A DNA stretch of 64,000 nucleotides from NCBI GenBank assembly GCA_020632955.1, contig JACKEO010000023.1, positions 1 to 64,000 on the forward strand. Direction: 5' to 3'. The stretch is from Alphaproteobacteria bacterium. GTDB lineage: Bacteria; Myxococcota_A; UBA796; GCA-2862545. The notes beneath the pieces were generated by a model that did no database searches, was not told the origin of the DNA, and worked only from the letters and a program-made list of their open reading frames with translations. Positions 16,772-25,540 of the stretch are shown in pieces. Both the position numbers and the translations under genes were made by a program. The stretch's first letter is position 1; every line of letters begins with the position of its first letter.

Positions 16772-18225
16772 TCCCCGTGTGGAGCCGGGCAGGGGCGCGG
16801 GCGGCAGACCGCGAGGCCAGCGAGGGGCTCGGGCTGCCGAGCTGGGGCCTCATGGAGGTGGCGAGCCGCGGCCTCGCCGAGGTGGTGCGCGCCCACCCGG
16901 GATCCGAGCGCGGCGTGGTGGTGGTGTGCGGTCCGGGGAACAACGGCGGCGACGGCTTCGGCTGCGCGCGCTGGCTGCACCGGGCGGGCGTGCCCGTGGC
17001 CACCCTGGCGGCCGTGCCCACGCACACCGGGGATGCCGGCCTGGCCCGCGAGGCCGCGCGGCGCGCGGGGGTGCCCGAGGTGCAGACCCTGGGGGAGGCC
17101 GGGCTGCTGGTCGACGCGCTGTTCGGCACGGGCCTCACGCGCCCGGTGGAGGGCGAGCTTGCGGAGCTCCTCGCCGCCATGGAGGCCCACGGGGCGCCGG
17201 TGGTCGCGGCCGACCTGCCCTCGGGCCTGGATGCCGACACCGGGCAGGTCCACGGACGCTCGCTCCACGCCGCCACCACGGTCTCCTTCGGCGGCGGAAA
17301 GCAGGGCCTGTACGCCGGAGAAGGTCCCCGGAGGTCAGGTCGCGTCGAGGTGGTGGACCTGGGGCTCGATCCGGCGCTGCGGCAGGCCGAGGTGGCGGAT
17401 GCGGGCGCGCTCGCCGCGCTGTGGCCGGTGCGCGCGGTCGACACCTTCAAGACGCGCCAGGGGCGCCTCCTGATCATCGCCGGGTCGTCCCGCATGGCGG
17501 GGGCGGCCATGCTCTGCGCCCACGGCGCCCTGGCCGGCGGCGCGGGCCTCATCACCCTGATGGCGCCCGAGCGCGCGTGGCCGCGGCTCACGGCGCTGCG
17601 GCCCGAGATCATGCTGGTGTCGGGGGGGCCCGAGGACGTCTGGGATGGGCGACCGGGGCTCGGGCTGGACTCCAACGCGATCGCCATCGGGCCGGGTCTG
17701 GGGAGCGGCATGTACCCCTCCGACCACACGCGGAAGAAGCTGCTCGAGCTCGACGCGATGTGGGAGCGGCCGATGGTGGTCGACGCCGACGCGCTGGCGG
17801 CCGTGGGGACCTCGGTGGGCCCGCGCGTCCTCACCCCCCACCCGGGCGAGGCCGCCCGACGCCTGGGCTGCACCACCGCCGAGATCGAGGCCGACCGCTT
17901 CGCGGCGGTCCGTCGCCTCGCCGGTGGCCAGACGGTGGGCCTCCTCAAGGGACCGCGCACCCTCGTGGCGCGCGCGGAGGGGCCGGTGTCGATCAACCCC
18001 ACGGGCAACCCGGTGCTGGCCAGCGGGGGCACCGGGGACGTGCTCACGGGCGTGATCGGCGCGCTGCTCGCCCAGGGGGTGGACCCCTGGGACGCCGCGC
18101 GGCTGGGCGCCTGGGTGCACGGGCTGGCCGGCGACCTCCTCGCGGCGCGGCGCAGCCAGGGCTGGGGTGCCGCCGACGTGGCCGCAGCGATCCCCGACGC
18201 GGTGGAGGCGCTGCGTCGGGCCTGA
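16768..18225 (+). CDS. nnrDE: Bifunctional NAD(P)H-hydrate epimerase / ADP-dependent dehydratase
   Basis: Repairs damaged (hydrated) NADH and NADPH. Residues 1 to ~210 are the YjeF N-terminal epimerase (GPGNNGGDGFGCARW, DALFGTGLTRPVEG, DLPSGLDADTGQ). Residues ~225-485 are the ribokinase-like dehydratase (LLIIAGSSRMAGAA, IGPGLGS, VVDADAL, LTPHPGEAARRLG, SGGTGDVLTGVIGALLAQG). The length of 485 is normal for the fused form. ATG 16768 overlaps the glmM stop. Association with tsaE downstream is common in many bacteria. Confidence 0.92.
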   Translation: MIPVWSRAGARAADREASEGLGLPSWGLMEVASRGLAEVVRAHPGSERGVVVVCGPGNNGGDGFGCARWLHRAGVPVATLAAVPTHTGDAGLAREAARRAGVPEVQTLGEAGLLVDALFGTGLTRPVEGELAELLAAMEAHGAPVVAADLPSGLDADTGQVHGRSLHAATTVSFGGGKQGLYAGEGPRRSGRVEVVDLGLDPALRQAEVADAGALAALWPVRAVDTFKTRQGRLLIIAGSSRMAGAAMLCAHGALAGGAGLITLMAPERAWPRLTALRPEIMLVSGGPEDVWDGRPGLGLDSNAIAIGPGLGSGMYPSDHTRKKLLELDAMWERPMVVDADALAAVGTSVGPRVLTPHPGEAARRLGCTTAEIEADRFAAVRRLAGGQTVGLLKGPRTLVARAEGPVSINPTGNPVLASGGTGDVLTGVIGALLAQGVDPWDAARLGAWVHGLAGDLLAARRSQGWGAADVAAAIPDAVEALRRA

Positions 18226-18279
18226 CCAGCGGCCTCCCGCTTCCTTGACGGGGCGCGATGCCCACGGGAGGGAGGGCCC

Positions 18280-18738
18280 ATGCGCGTGCTGCACACCACC
18301 TCCGTCGACGAGACCCGCGCCCTCGGGGCCGCCCTGGGGCGGCTCGCCCTTCCGGGCACCGTGGTGGCGCTCGTGGGCGACCTCGGTGCGGGCAAGACGG
18401 CCTTCGCCCAGGGGGTGGGCGAGGGCCTCGGGCTGGCCCACGGGGTGCAGTCGCCCACCTTCGTGCTGGTCGACGAGCACCATGGCGGGCGCCTGCCGCT
18501 CGTGCACGCGGATCTCTACCGGCTGGAGGAGGCAGGCCAGCTCGAGCAGCTCGGCCTCGAGGAGCGGCTGGAGGCCGGCGATGCGGTGGGTCTCGTGGAG
18601 TGGGCCGATCGCTTCCCCCACGTGCTGCCCGCCGATCATCTGGAGGTGCGGCTGGTCCACGACGGAGCGCGGCGCCGCCTCGAGATCGAGGCCACCGGCC
18701 CGTGGCATGCACGCCTGGCGGAGCGGCTCGGTGCCTGA
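18280..18738 (+). CDS. tsaE: tRNA threonylcarbamoyladenosine biosynthesis ATPase TsaE
   Basis: TsaE is the ATPase that works with TsaB/TsaD to place t6A on ANN-decoding tRNAs. The 152-residue protein has Walker A GDLGAGKT at 33-40, SPTFVLVDEH, and the HADLYRLE and VEWADRF motifs of the family. The 54-bp gap upstream contains TTGACG (18246-18251) and a strong GGGAGGGAGGG ribosome-binding site. A separate promoter is possible, although the gene still follows nnrDE closely. It overlaps the next gene by eight bases. Confidence 0.92.
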   Translation: MRVLHTTSVDETRALGAALGRLALPGTVVALVGDLGAGKTAFAQGVGEGLGLAHGVQSPTFVLVDEHHGGRLPLVHADLYRLEEAGQLEQLGLEERLEAGDAVGLVEWADRFPHVLPADHLEVRLVHDGARRRLEIEATGPWHARLAERLGA

Positions 18739-19462
18739 GGTGCGCCTGCGGCCGCCGCGCGAGCCGGCCTCGGAGCGGGGCCTGCTCGGGCTCGCCTTCC
18801 TCGCCGTGCTCACGGGGGCTGCGCTGCTCACGCGTCCCCTGTGGACCCCACGGCCGGCGCCGGGCCTGCTCGTGGAGGTGCAGGGCGAGGTGGCCGCGCC
18901 CGGGGCCTACCTCGTCGATCCGCCCACCCTGGCGGCGGCGGTGGAGGCGGCGGGTGGCCTGTCCGACGGCGTGCCCGACACGCCGCTGGAGCCCGGGGAT
19001 GCCGTGCTCGTCGGCTTCGGCGGGGTGCGCGTGGTGCCGGCCGGCGATCCGCTGCTGGTCGCGGTGCCCGTGGACGTGAACGTCCACGGGGTGGACGCCC
19101 TGGCGGCGGTGCCGGGCCTGTCGCTGCGCCTGGCCGAGGCCATCGTCGCGGGCCGCGCCGGCGAGCCCTACTTCGAGCTCGACGACCTCGCGCGGGTGCC
19201 TGGGCTCGACGCCGACGCCATCGATCTCGTGGCCCCCTTCCTCACGGTGGGGGTGGTGGGTCCCCGGCCGCCGGTCGACGTGAACGTGGCCACGGCCCGC
19301 CAGCTGGAGCGCCTGCCGGGCATCGGTCCCACCCTGGCCGCGCGCATCGTGGAGGACCGGGGGGCGCGGGGCCCCTTCGCCACGCTGGCTGCGCTGCGTC
19401 GCGTGCGGGGGGTGGGCGACCGCACCCTGGAGGCCCTCGAGGGCCGGGCGGTGGCGCGGTGA
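18731..19462 (+). CDS. Membrane-anchored ComEA-like protein: SLBB-like segment plus two helix-hairpin-helix domains
   Basis: A 243-residue protein. A hydrophobic segment (GLLGLAFLAVLTGAALL, about 20-36) anchors it. An SLBB-like stretch follows (VEVQGEVAAPGAYLVDPPTL), then two HhH units, each opening with PVDVN (PVDVNVHGVDALAAVPGLS and PVDVNVATARQLERLPGIG). The second is the classic ComEA DNA-binding motif; the first looks diverged. ComEA binds incoming DNA during natural transformation. Here the gene sits between tsaE and a cysteine desulfurase, not with other competence genes, so the role is inferred from fold only. GTG 18731 start; GTGA overlap with the next gene. Confidence 0.75.
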   Translation: MPEVRLRPPREPASERGLLGLAFLAVLTGAALLTRPLWTPRPAPGLLVEVQGEVAAPGAYLVDPPTLAAAVEAAGGLSDGVPDTPLEPGDAVLVGFGGVRVVPAGDPLLVAVPVDVNVHGVDALAAVPGLSLRLAEAIVAGRAGEPYFELDDLARVPGLDADAIDLVAPFLTVGVVGPRPPVDVNVATARQLERLPGIGPTLAARIVEDRGARGPFATLAALRRVRGVGDRTLEALEGRAVAR

Positions 19463-20565
19463 GCGTCTACCTCGACCACAACGCCACCTGGCCCGTGCTG
19501 CCCGAGGTGGCGGCGCTCGTGGGCCGCTGGCTGTCCGTGCCCGCGAACCCGTCGTCGGCGCACCGGGCCGGGCAGGCGGCGGCGTCGGCGGTGGAGGAGG
19601 CCCGCGCGCAGGTCGCGGCCCTGGTGGGGGCAGATCCGGCGGGCGTGGTCTTCACCTCGGGCGCCACCGAGGCCCTGCACCTCGGGCTGCGGGGGGCGCT
19701 GGCGCGCGGCGGCGGACTGGCGCTCACCACGGTGGAGCACCCTGCGGTGCATGCCGTGGCCGACGCCGTGGAGGCCGAGGGCCGGGCCGTGCACCGCCTG
19801 CCCGTCGACGCCGACGGGCGATGGGCCGGCGGGGCGCTGCCCGCGGGGGTGGGCGTGCTCGCCGTGCAGGCGGCCAACCACGAGACGGGGGTGCTGCAGG
19901 ATCCCTCCGTCGTCCACGCCGCCGCCGACGCGGCCGGGGCGTGGCTGCTGGTGGACGCCGCCCAGGCGGCGGGCCGCGTGCCCGTGGTCGCCTCGCGCGC
20001 CGACGGCGTCGTGCTCTCGGCGCACAAGCTGGGCGGCCCCGTGGGGGTGGGCGCCCTGGTGCTGCGCGATCCGGGCCCGTTCCCCGCGCTGTTCGGCGGC
20101 ACCCAGGAGCGCGGACGGCGGGGCGGCACCGTGCCCACGGCCCTGGTGGCGGGCATGGGCCTGGCAGCCGCCCTGGCGGCCCGGGAGCGCGAGGGGCGGG
20201 TCCGCACCTGGGCGGCGCGCCAGGAACGGCTGGAGGGCGCCCTGGTGGCCCTGGGGGGCCACGTTGTGGGTCGTGGCGTGCCTCGGCTCGCGAACACCAC
20301 GCTGGTCACCTTCGACGGCCTGCGGGGCGACACGCTGGTGCAGGCCCTGGATCTGCGCGGGGTGCAGGCCAGCGCGGGGGCGGCCTGCGCCTCGGGCAGC
20401 CGGCTGCCGTCGCGCACGCTCCGGGCGCTGGGGCATCCGTGGCCCGAGGGGGCCCTGCGGCTGTCGCAGGGTCCGGGCACCACCGACGACGAGGTCGACC
20501 GCCTGCTCGCGGTGTTGCCCGAGGTGCTGCGGGGGGTGAGGGAAGCGGCAGCGTGGGAGGCCTGA
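19459..20565 (+). CDS. Cysteine desulfurase (NifS/IscS class)
   Basis: PLP enzyme that takes sulfur from cysteine for iron-sulfur clusters and thio-modified tRNA. The 368-residue protein begins with YLDHNATWPV, has the PLP contacts TSGATEALHLGL and VEHPAVH, the Schiff-base lysine in SAHKLGGP (K190), and a long active-site loop ASAGAACASGS (C310). This is the group I (NifS/IscS-like) arrangement. The downstream MnmA gene elsewhere in the window would need such a sulfur donor. It overlaps neighbours on both sides (GTGA upstream, a single base shared with the SRPBCC gene downstream). Confidence 0.9.
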   Translation: MSVYLDHNATWPVLPEVAALVGRWLSVPANPSSAHRAGQAAASAVEEARAQVAALVGADPAGVVFTSGATEALHLGLRGALARGGGLALTTVEHPAVHAVADAVEAEGRAVHRLPVDADGRWAGGALPAGVGVLAVQAANHETGVLQDPSVVHAAADAAGAWLLVDAAQAAGRVPVVASRADGVVLSAHKLGGPVGVGALVLRDPGPFPALFGGTQERGRRGGTVPTALVAGMGLAAALAAREREGRVRTWAARQERLEGALVALGGHVVGRGVPRLANTTLVTFDGLRGDTLVQALDLRGVQASAGAACASGSRLPSRTLRALGHPWPEGALRLSQGPGTTDDEVDRLLAVLPEVLRGVREAAAWEA

Positions 20566-21017
20566 TGGCACGACTGGGTGGGGAGCTCGACGAGACCTGG
20601 CGCGTGGCGGCGCCGCTGGACGTGGTGCGGGCCCAGGTCCACGATCTCGAGCGCCACCGCACGGCCGTGGCCGAGGCCGAGCGCGTGGATCGCCCGGCCG
20701 ACGACGTGCTGCGCTTCGTCCTCACCGAGCAGCGCCACGGTCCCTACGCCATCCAGCCCGACTACACCGTCCGCTACCGCGTCGACGGCGACGATCTGGC
20801 CTGGGAGACCCTCGAGGGGAACTTCGACAGCCGCGGGCGCGCGAGCCTGTCGGCCGCGGGCGGCGTCACCCTGGTGCGCTGGCAGCACGCCATCGGCTTC
20901 GACCTGCCGGTCCCCGGGCTCGTGGCGGCGGGCCTGCGTCCGGTGGTGAACCGCCTGATGGTGCCGGGCATCCGGCGCTACGCCGACGGGGTGCTGCTCG
21001 GGCTCCCTCGGGCCTGA
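20565..21017 (+). CDS. SRPBCC (START-like) family protein
   Basis: A 150-residue protein with the helix-grip pattern of the SRPBCC superfamily: an N-terminal strand (ETWRVAAPLDVVRAQVHD), several alternating beta strands (YTVRYRVDGDDLAWETLEG, VTLVRWQHAIGFDLP), and a long C-terminal helix ending near RRYADGVLLG. Such folds bind lipids or polyketides, but no ligand can be inferred. The ATG shares its first base with the cysteine desulfurase stop. It is the last gene of the long plus-strand run and is convergent with the haem lipoprotein gene. Confidence 0.65.
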   Translation: MARLGGELDETWRVAAPLDVVRAQVHDLERHRTAVAEAERVDRPADDVLRFVLTEQRHGPYAIQPDYTVRYRVDGDDLAWETLEGNFDSRGRASLSAAGGVTLVRWQHAIGFDLPVPGLVAAGLRPVVNRLMVPGIRRYADGVLLGLPRA

Positions 21018-21028
21018 TCGGTCGGGCC

Positions 21029-21394
21029 TCACCGCAGGGCGCAGTCCAGCCAGGCGAGGAAGCGGGCCTGCTCGGCGGGGTCCGGTCCGCCCGCCGGCGG
21101 CATGAGCGGCGGCGTGGCCTGCAGCTGCTCGCGCACCGGGTCGGCCCATCGGAGCAGGTCGTCCTCGGTCTCGAGGTCGACGGACTCGGGGGCGTCCTGG
21201 CGCAGCCGGGGTCCCAGCGCGCGGGCGTGGCAGGGGGCGCACCAGGTGCGCGCGAAGGGCCCGCCCACGGTCTGCCAGTCGAGCAGGGCGCAGGCATCGG
21301 GTGCCGTGTCGGCGGCGGTGGTGTCGTCGTCCGCGGCCCCGTCGCCCGCGGGCTGGCCGCAGCCGACCAGCGTGAGCATCAGCAGCCGCCTCAC
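21029..21394 (-). CDS. Small haem-c lipoprotein
   Basis: A 121-residue predicted lipoprotein (MRRLLMLTLVGC, Cys at ~12) with an Asp/Thr-rich linker (AADDDTTAADTAPD). A mini cytochrome c domain follows: CAPCH near residue 52 as the covalent haem site, and PPLMPPAGGPDP as the likely axial methionine loop. It probably moves electrons at the outer membrane or in the periplasm. The start is GTG, overlapping the DUF1501 gene stop (GTGA), so the two are coupled. Last gene of the minus-strand set. Confidence 0.7.
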   Translation of the reverse strand: MRRLLMLTLVGCGQPAGDGAADDDTTAADTAPDACALLDWQTVGGPFARTWCAPCHARALGPRLRQDAPESVDLETEDDLLRWADPVREQLQATPPLMPPAGGPDPAEQARFLAWLDCALR

Positions 21395-22689
21395 GCCGTG
21401 AGTCCCCCGAGCGGCGTGAGCCCCCCGAACCAGCGGCCGGGGTCGGCGTCGAGCAGCGACAGCAGGCCTGCCGCCAGGTGGTCGTAGCGGAGCACCGTGC
21501 CCGAGGGGGAGGGCAGGCCGGTGCGCAGGTCGACGGGCACGGCGTCCAGCCGGGCGTCCGTGCCGCCGAGCACCCGTCCGCCGGCCAGCCCGCCCCCGAG
21601 CAGCAGGGCGCTGGTGACCGGCCAGTGGTCCTTGCCGCCCGCCTCGTTGCGGCGCGGCGTGCGCGTCATCTCGGAGAGCACCACCACGGTGGTGCGGTCG
21701 AGGCGGCCCTCCTGCTGCAGGCGGGCCATCAGCGCGTCGAGCCCGGCGAAGAGGTCCTCGTGGAGCGCGTGCTGCTCCGCGTTGTCGTCGTGGGTGTCCC
21801 AGGAGGCGCCGGAGTCCACGAGCACCGTGCGCGACAGGCCCCCCTGCAGCAGGTCGGCGGCGAGGCCGAGGCGGGCTGCCAGCGAGCTGCCCGCGGAGGC
21901 GAGGGACTGGGCGAGGGTGGGGCCCGCCTCCCGGAGCTGGCTCGCGCGCGTGCGGGCGATGGCGGCGTCATCGAGACGCCAGGTGGCGCCGGCGCCGGCT
22001 GCACGCCGGACCTCCTGGCGCGCCGCCCGATCCGCCAGCCACGCGTCGATCGCGGGACGGTCCTGCGCGTGGGCCACGTAGCGGGGGTAGGGCGTGCCGT
22101 CGGGCCCGAACAGCGCCTGGCTGCGGTCGAGCAGGAAGCGGAGCTGGTTGCGGGCCCCCGACTGGCCGGTGAGCGCCGCGAGCTCGCCCGTGTAGCCGGC
22201 GCCCGCGAGGTCCATGTAGGGCAGGGGGACGCTGCCTGCGCGGGCCGCCCCCACCATGGCCGCCACGTCGGGGCGTCCGTCGGAGGGGGTGCCGGTGAGC
22301 ACCCGGGCGCGGCAGGCGTCGTGGGAGATCGAGCCCACCCAGAGCCCGCGCACCAGCACCGCGCGGTGGGCCCAGCGGGCGAAGAAGTCGCCGGTGACGG
22401 GTCGCTTGTGGGCGTTGGTGCCCACCACCAGCTCGCCGAAGGTGGAGGTGGCCTCCACGTCCTCGGGCTCGCTCGCCTCCTCGTCCAGCTCGGGGCCGTC
22501 CACGAAGGGCGAGCCGGGCTTGGGGTCGAGCACGTAGCTCACGTCCCAGCCGCCGTTCGCGAGCACCACCACGAGGTCCTGGTCGGCGCCGGCTGCGTGG
22601 GCCCGCGCGGTCCACAGGCCGCCGAGACCCAGGCCGCCCATCGCGCCGAGGCCGCCCAGCAGGGCACGCCGGGTGGGGTGCAGGGCCAT
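21391..22689 (-). CDS. DUF1501 family exported protein (sulfatase/phosphatase-fold type)
   Basis: A 432-residue protein with a twin-arginine-like signal (TRRALLGGLGAMGG then a hydrophobic stretch ending ARAHA). The body matches DUF1501: VVVLANGGWDVSYVLDPK at the start, SHDACRARVLTGTPSDGRPD, VDSGASWDTHDDN, and VVVLSEMTRTPRRNEAGGKDHWP. DUF1501 proteins belong to the alkaline phosphatase superfamily and are often paired with cytochrome-like partner proteins, as here. The enzyme activity is unknown. Its ATG shares one base with the upstream gene stop. Confidence 0.85.
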   Translation of the reverse strand: MALHPTRRALLGGLGAMGGLGLGGLWTARAHAAGADQDLVVVLANGGWDVSYVLDPKPGSPFVDGPELDEEASEPEDVEATSTFGELVVGTNAHKRPVTGDFFARWAHRAVLVRGLWVGSISHDACRARVLTGTPSDGRPDVAAMVGAARAGSVPLPYMDLAGAGYTGELAALTGQSGARNQLRFLLDRSQALFGPDGTPYPRYVAHAQDRPAIDAWLADRAARQEVRRAAGAGATWRLDDAAIARTRASQLREAGPTLAQSLASAGSSLAARLGLAADLLQGGLSRTVLVDSGASWDTHDDNAEQHALHEDLFAGLDALMARLQQEGRLDRTTVVVLSEMTRTPRRNEAGGKDHWPVTSALLLGGGLAGGRVLGGTDARLDAVPVDLRTGLPSPSGTVLRYDHLAAGLLSLLDADPGRWFGGLTPLGGLTA

Positions 22690-24440
22690 CAGTGGATCCC
22701 CAGCCGCGGCGCCTGGAGCAGGGCCGAGAGCGTGGCACGCCAGGCCACGCGGGTGTCGCCGGTGCGCGCACGCACGGTGGACCACAGCGTCCAGGTGGCG
22801 TCGATGGCCTCGTCGTCGGGGGGCACCACCTCGGCCAGCACGCCGGCGTGCAGCTCCACCAGCTGGGCGCGCACGGTGGCCTCGTCCTCCGTGGCGCGAT
22901 CCACCAGGCCCAGCAGCGCGCCGTCGACCTGGGCCAGGTCCCGGGCGACGACGTGGGCGGCGGCCTCCTCGGCGAGGGCCTCCGCGAAGAGGAGCTTGAG
23001 CGGGGTGGGGGTGTGGGTGGGCGACAGCACCCGGGCGCCGTCGGTGCCGCCGGTGATCGCCCGGAAGCCGAAGGTGGCGTCGGTGGCCACGTCGGTGATG
23101 CCCTGGCAGAACAGGTCGAGTCCGGGCAGCCGGCAGCGGAACAGGTCCACGTCCACCTCGAAGGCGAAGCCGGTGAGCTGGGCGATGGTGGCCGCGTGCT
23201 GCCACGGGCGCACCACGAGCGGACCGGGGATGCGGTCCGCCACCTCGGGTCGCGACGCGTCGAGCGCGCGGAAGTCGGGGTGCAGGGCCACCGCGCGCAC
23301 CAGCGCCCTGTAGTCGAGACCGCTCGCCTCGAAGTCCTGCTGCAGCGGGGCCACCACCTCGAAGGGGACCTCGTCGAGCGGGACCTGGGCGGCGTACGAC
23401 CAGAGCCGCTGCACGGCGCAGCGCGCGAAGCGGGGATCGGCCGCGAGGGCCGCGCCCACGTCCCCGAGGGTGGCGCTGGCCTGGCCGTAGTAGCCAGGAC
23501 CCCGCAGCTGCAGCAGCTTGCGCCCCAGCTCGTAGGCCGGTCGCACGGGGTTGAAGGGGTAGCAGAGCTCCAGGAAGGGCTGGCGACAGCCGCCCAGGTA
23601 GGCCACGCCCACCGCGGCCGGCGTGTACTCGGGGTGCACGGTCCACAGGTGCGCCGCCAGCGGGTCGAGGGCCTGGTGGCAGCCCACGCACTCGGGGCGG
23701 TGGTCGAGGGCCTCCGCCACCGCGTCCTCGTCCGCCAGATCCACGTCGCCGGTGATCGGCACGTCGCGGCCGAGGAAGCTCTCGCACAGCAGCGCGTCGG
23801 CCACGAGCTCGGCGCGGCCGCGGTGGTGGTTGCTGCCCGCGGAGCGGTGGCGGGCCCAGAGGGCGTTCGTGGACAGGATGCCCGCGGCGGGGCGGCCGTC
23901 GGTCCAGCCCACCACCTGCACGTCGGGCCCCTGGGGGTCGTAGGTGTGGTGGGACCAGATCTGGGCGGCGCGACGGTCGAGGACGGTGCGGTCGCTCGTC
24001 ACGATGGCGCTGTACGGCTGGCCCGAGGTCACCACGTGCTCGATGAGGGCCAGCGGCTCCTCCGCCAGCGCGGCGCCCATCTGCTGCAGCGTGGCCTTCG
24101 CGACCGGGCCGGCCGGCGGGTAGACGAGATCGATGGACCGCATGTGCAGGGCGTCGTCGTGCACCGCCCGCACGGTGCGGCCGAAGCCGGGCTCCTGGAG
24201 CCAGCGGTCCACCAGGGCGGGAAGGCGGTCCGGATCGGCCCGCACGGCGCGGATCTCCTGCACGCTCGGACGCACGCCGCGCACCAGCACCGAGGCGCGC
24301 ACCGCCTGGTCCTCGATGGGCAGGTAGGTGCGGGGGTCGACCGCGTCGGCGAGCGAGGCGTCGGGCCCGGTGTCGGCGGAGGGCTCCCCGTCGGGTGGCG
24401 CGCAGGCGAGCAGCGTCAGCAGCAGCGCCGGTGCCCGCAT
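22689..24440 (-). CDS. Haem-c-motif lipoprotein related to DUF1588/DUF1585-type proteins
   Basis: A 583-residue lipoprotein (MRAPALLLTLLAC, then an Asp-rich linker). The central region has HRPECVGCHQALDPLAAHLW, a CxxCH haem-binding site in the context typical of DUF1588 proteins (C-x2-CH-x3-DPL). Upstream and downstream are long helical regions with LLCESFLGRDVPITG and RFARCAVQRLWSYA. Such genes commonly precede DUF1501/DUF1552 genes, which fits this operon. Function is not established; electron transfer linked to the DUF1501 enzyme is an inference. Confidence 0.7.
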   Translation of the reverse strand: MRAPALLLTLLACAPPDGEPSADTGPDASLADAVDPRTYLPIEDQAVRASVLVRGVRPSVQEIRAVRADPDRLPALVDRWLQEPGFGRTVRAVHDDALHMRSIDLVYPPAGPVAKATLQQMGAALAEEPLALIEHVVTSGQPYSAIVTSDRTVLDRRAAQIWSHHTYDPQGPDVQVVGWTDGRPAAGILSTNALWARHRSAGSNHHRGRAELVADALLCESFLGRDVPITGDVDLADEDAVAEALDHRPECVGCHQALDPLAAHLWTVHPEYTPAAVGVAYLGGCRQPFLELCYPFNPVRPAYELGRKLLQLRGPGYYGQASATLGDVGAALAADPRFARCAVQRLWSYAAQVPLDEVPFEVVAPLQQDFEASGLDYRALVRAVALHPDFRALDASRPEVADRIPGPLVVRPWQHAATIAQLTGFAFEVDVDLFRCRLPGLDLFCQGITDVATDATFGFRAITGGTDGARVLSPTHTPTPLKLLFAEALAEEAAAHVVARDLAQVDGALLGLVDRATEDEATVRAQLVELHAGVLAEVVPPDDEAIDATWTLWSTVRARTGDTRVAWRATLSALLQAPRLGIH

Positions 24441-24461
24441 CGTCGACCTCCCGTGGGGATC

Positions 24462-25490
24462 CTACTTCACGAGCCCCGAGGACCGCAGGGCCTCGTGGGG
24501 CGCGCAGCCCTTGGCCCAGTACTGCACGCCGTCAGGGTCGACGCCGGCGAAGACCATCGCGAACGACGTGGCGAGGGCGGAGATGGCGCGCTTGCGCGTG
24601 GCGTCGTCGAAGCCGCCGCCCTGGCCGGGGAGCTGCAGCCCGCAGGTGGTGTTGCAGACCCAGTCGGAGGGGTTCTCGAAGTCGCAGTGGTTGGCGCTGG
24701 GGATGCGCAGCACGCCCCCCCGGGGGGCCGCGCCGTACACCGCGATGCCGTTGGCGTTGGAGTTGCAGGCGGTGGAGCGGCCGTGGATGCCCCACACGGG
24801 CACGTCGGTGAGGGCGGGGGCCGTCTTCTTGCCGAGGTTGGCGTTGTCGACGAGGTCGAGCCCCAGCACGCCGGCCGTGGCCGTGGACGTGGCGCCCGCC
24901 ACCACCGAGGCCAGGCCCCCCGCCGAGTGGCCGAGGAACAGCACGGGACGGCCCGGCGCCACCTCGTCGACCAGGCCCGCGAGGTCCTTGCCGTTGCGCT
25001 CGTGGTCGGTGTCGAGGATGGTGGCGTGGCAGAGGCTGGGCACCCACACCTCGAAGCCCCACGACGCCAGGTGCTCCGCCCAGCCGATCATCTGGTCGGC
25101 GGCGCGCTGGAAGCCGTGCGAGAGCACGATGGCGGTGGGGTGGGGGGTGGCGTTCTTCGGACGCAGGCGTCGCCACTCCATGGTGCACGACCCTACCGGG
25201 GAGCTGCCGTTCGCACGCTCGACCGCGAGGCTGCCGGCCTTGGTGAGATCCGGGATGCTGCCGTCGCCGCCTGCGGGGTTGCAGGGGTCGGCCCCGAGTC
25301 CAGAGTCGATGCCGGGGGCCGTGTCGAGCACGGCGGTCTCCCCGTCGGTGTCGGCCGGGCTGTCGACCGGATCCGTGTCGACCGAGGAGGCGTCGGTGTC
25401 GGGGGCGTCCTTGTCGAGCCCCTCCACCGTGAGCGCGCCGGCCTCGCAGGCGGCCAGACCCAGCAGCAGCGACAGCGACAGACGGCGCAC
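24462..25490 (-). CDS. Alpha/beta-hydrolase lipoprotein
   Basis: A 342-residue predicted lipoprotein (RRLSLSLLLGLAAC) with a ~45-residue Asp/Ser/Thr-rich linker. An alpha/beta hydrolase domain follows: PTAIVLSHGFQRAADQM (oxyanion region), nucleophile elbow LFLGHSAGGLAS, and a late histidine in PSANHCDFENP. Layout resembles platelet-activating-factor acetylhydrolase/chlorophyllase-type esterases; the substrate is unknown. Six cysteines in the mature part may form disulfides. The GTG at 25490 has GGAGGT three bases upstream. It lies 21 bp ahead of the haem lipoprotein gene on the same strand. Confidence 0.8.
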   Translation of the reverse strand: MRRLSLSLLLGLAACEAGALTVEGLDKDAPDTDASSVDTDPVDSPADTDGETAVLDTAPGIDSGLGADPCNPAGGDGSIPDLTKAGSLAVERANGSSPVGSCTMEWRRLRPKNATPHPTAIVLSHGFQRAADQMIGWAEHLASWGFEVWVPSLCHATILDTDHERNGKDLAGLVDEVAPGRPVLFLGHSAGGLASVVAGATSTATAGVLGLDLVDNANLGKKTAPALTDVPVWGIHGRSTACNSNANGIAVYGAAPRGGVLRIPSANHCDFENPSDWVCNTTCGLQLPGQGGGFDDATRKRAISALATSFAMVFAGVDPDGVQYWAKGCAPHEALRSSGLVK

Positions 25491-25540
25491 GCGACCTCCT
25501 TGCAGCGGTGCAGAGCATAGCCGCGCCGGAACCGGTCCGC

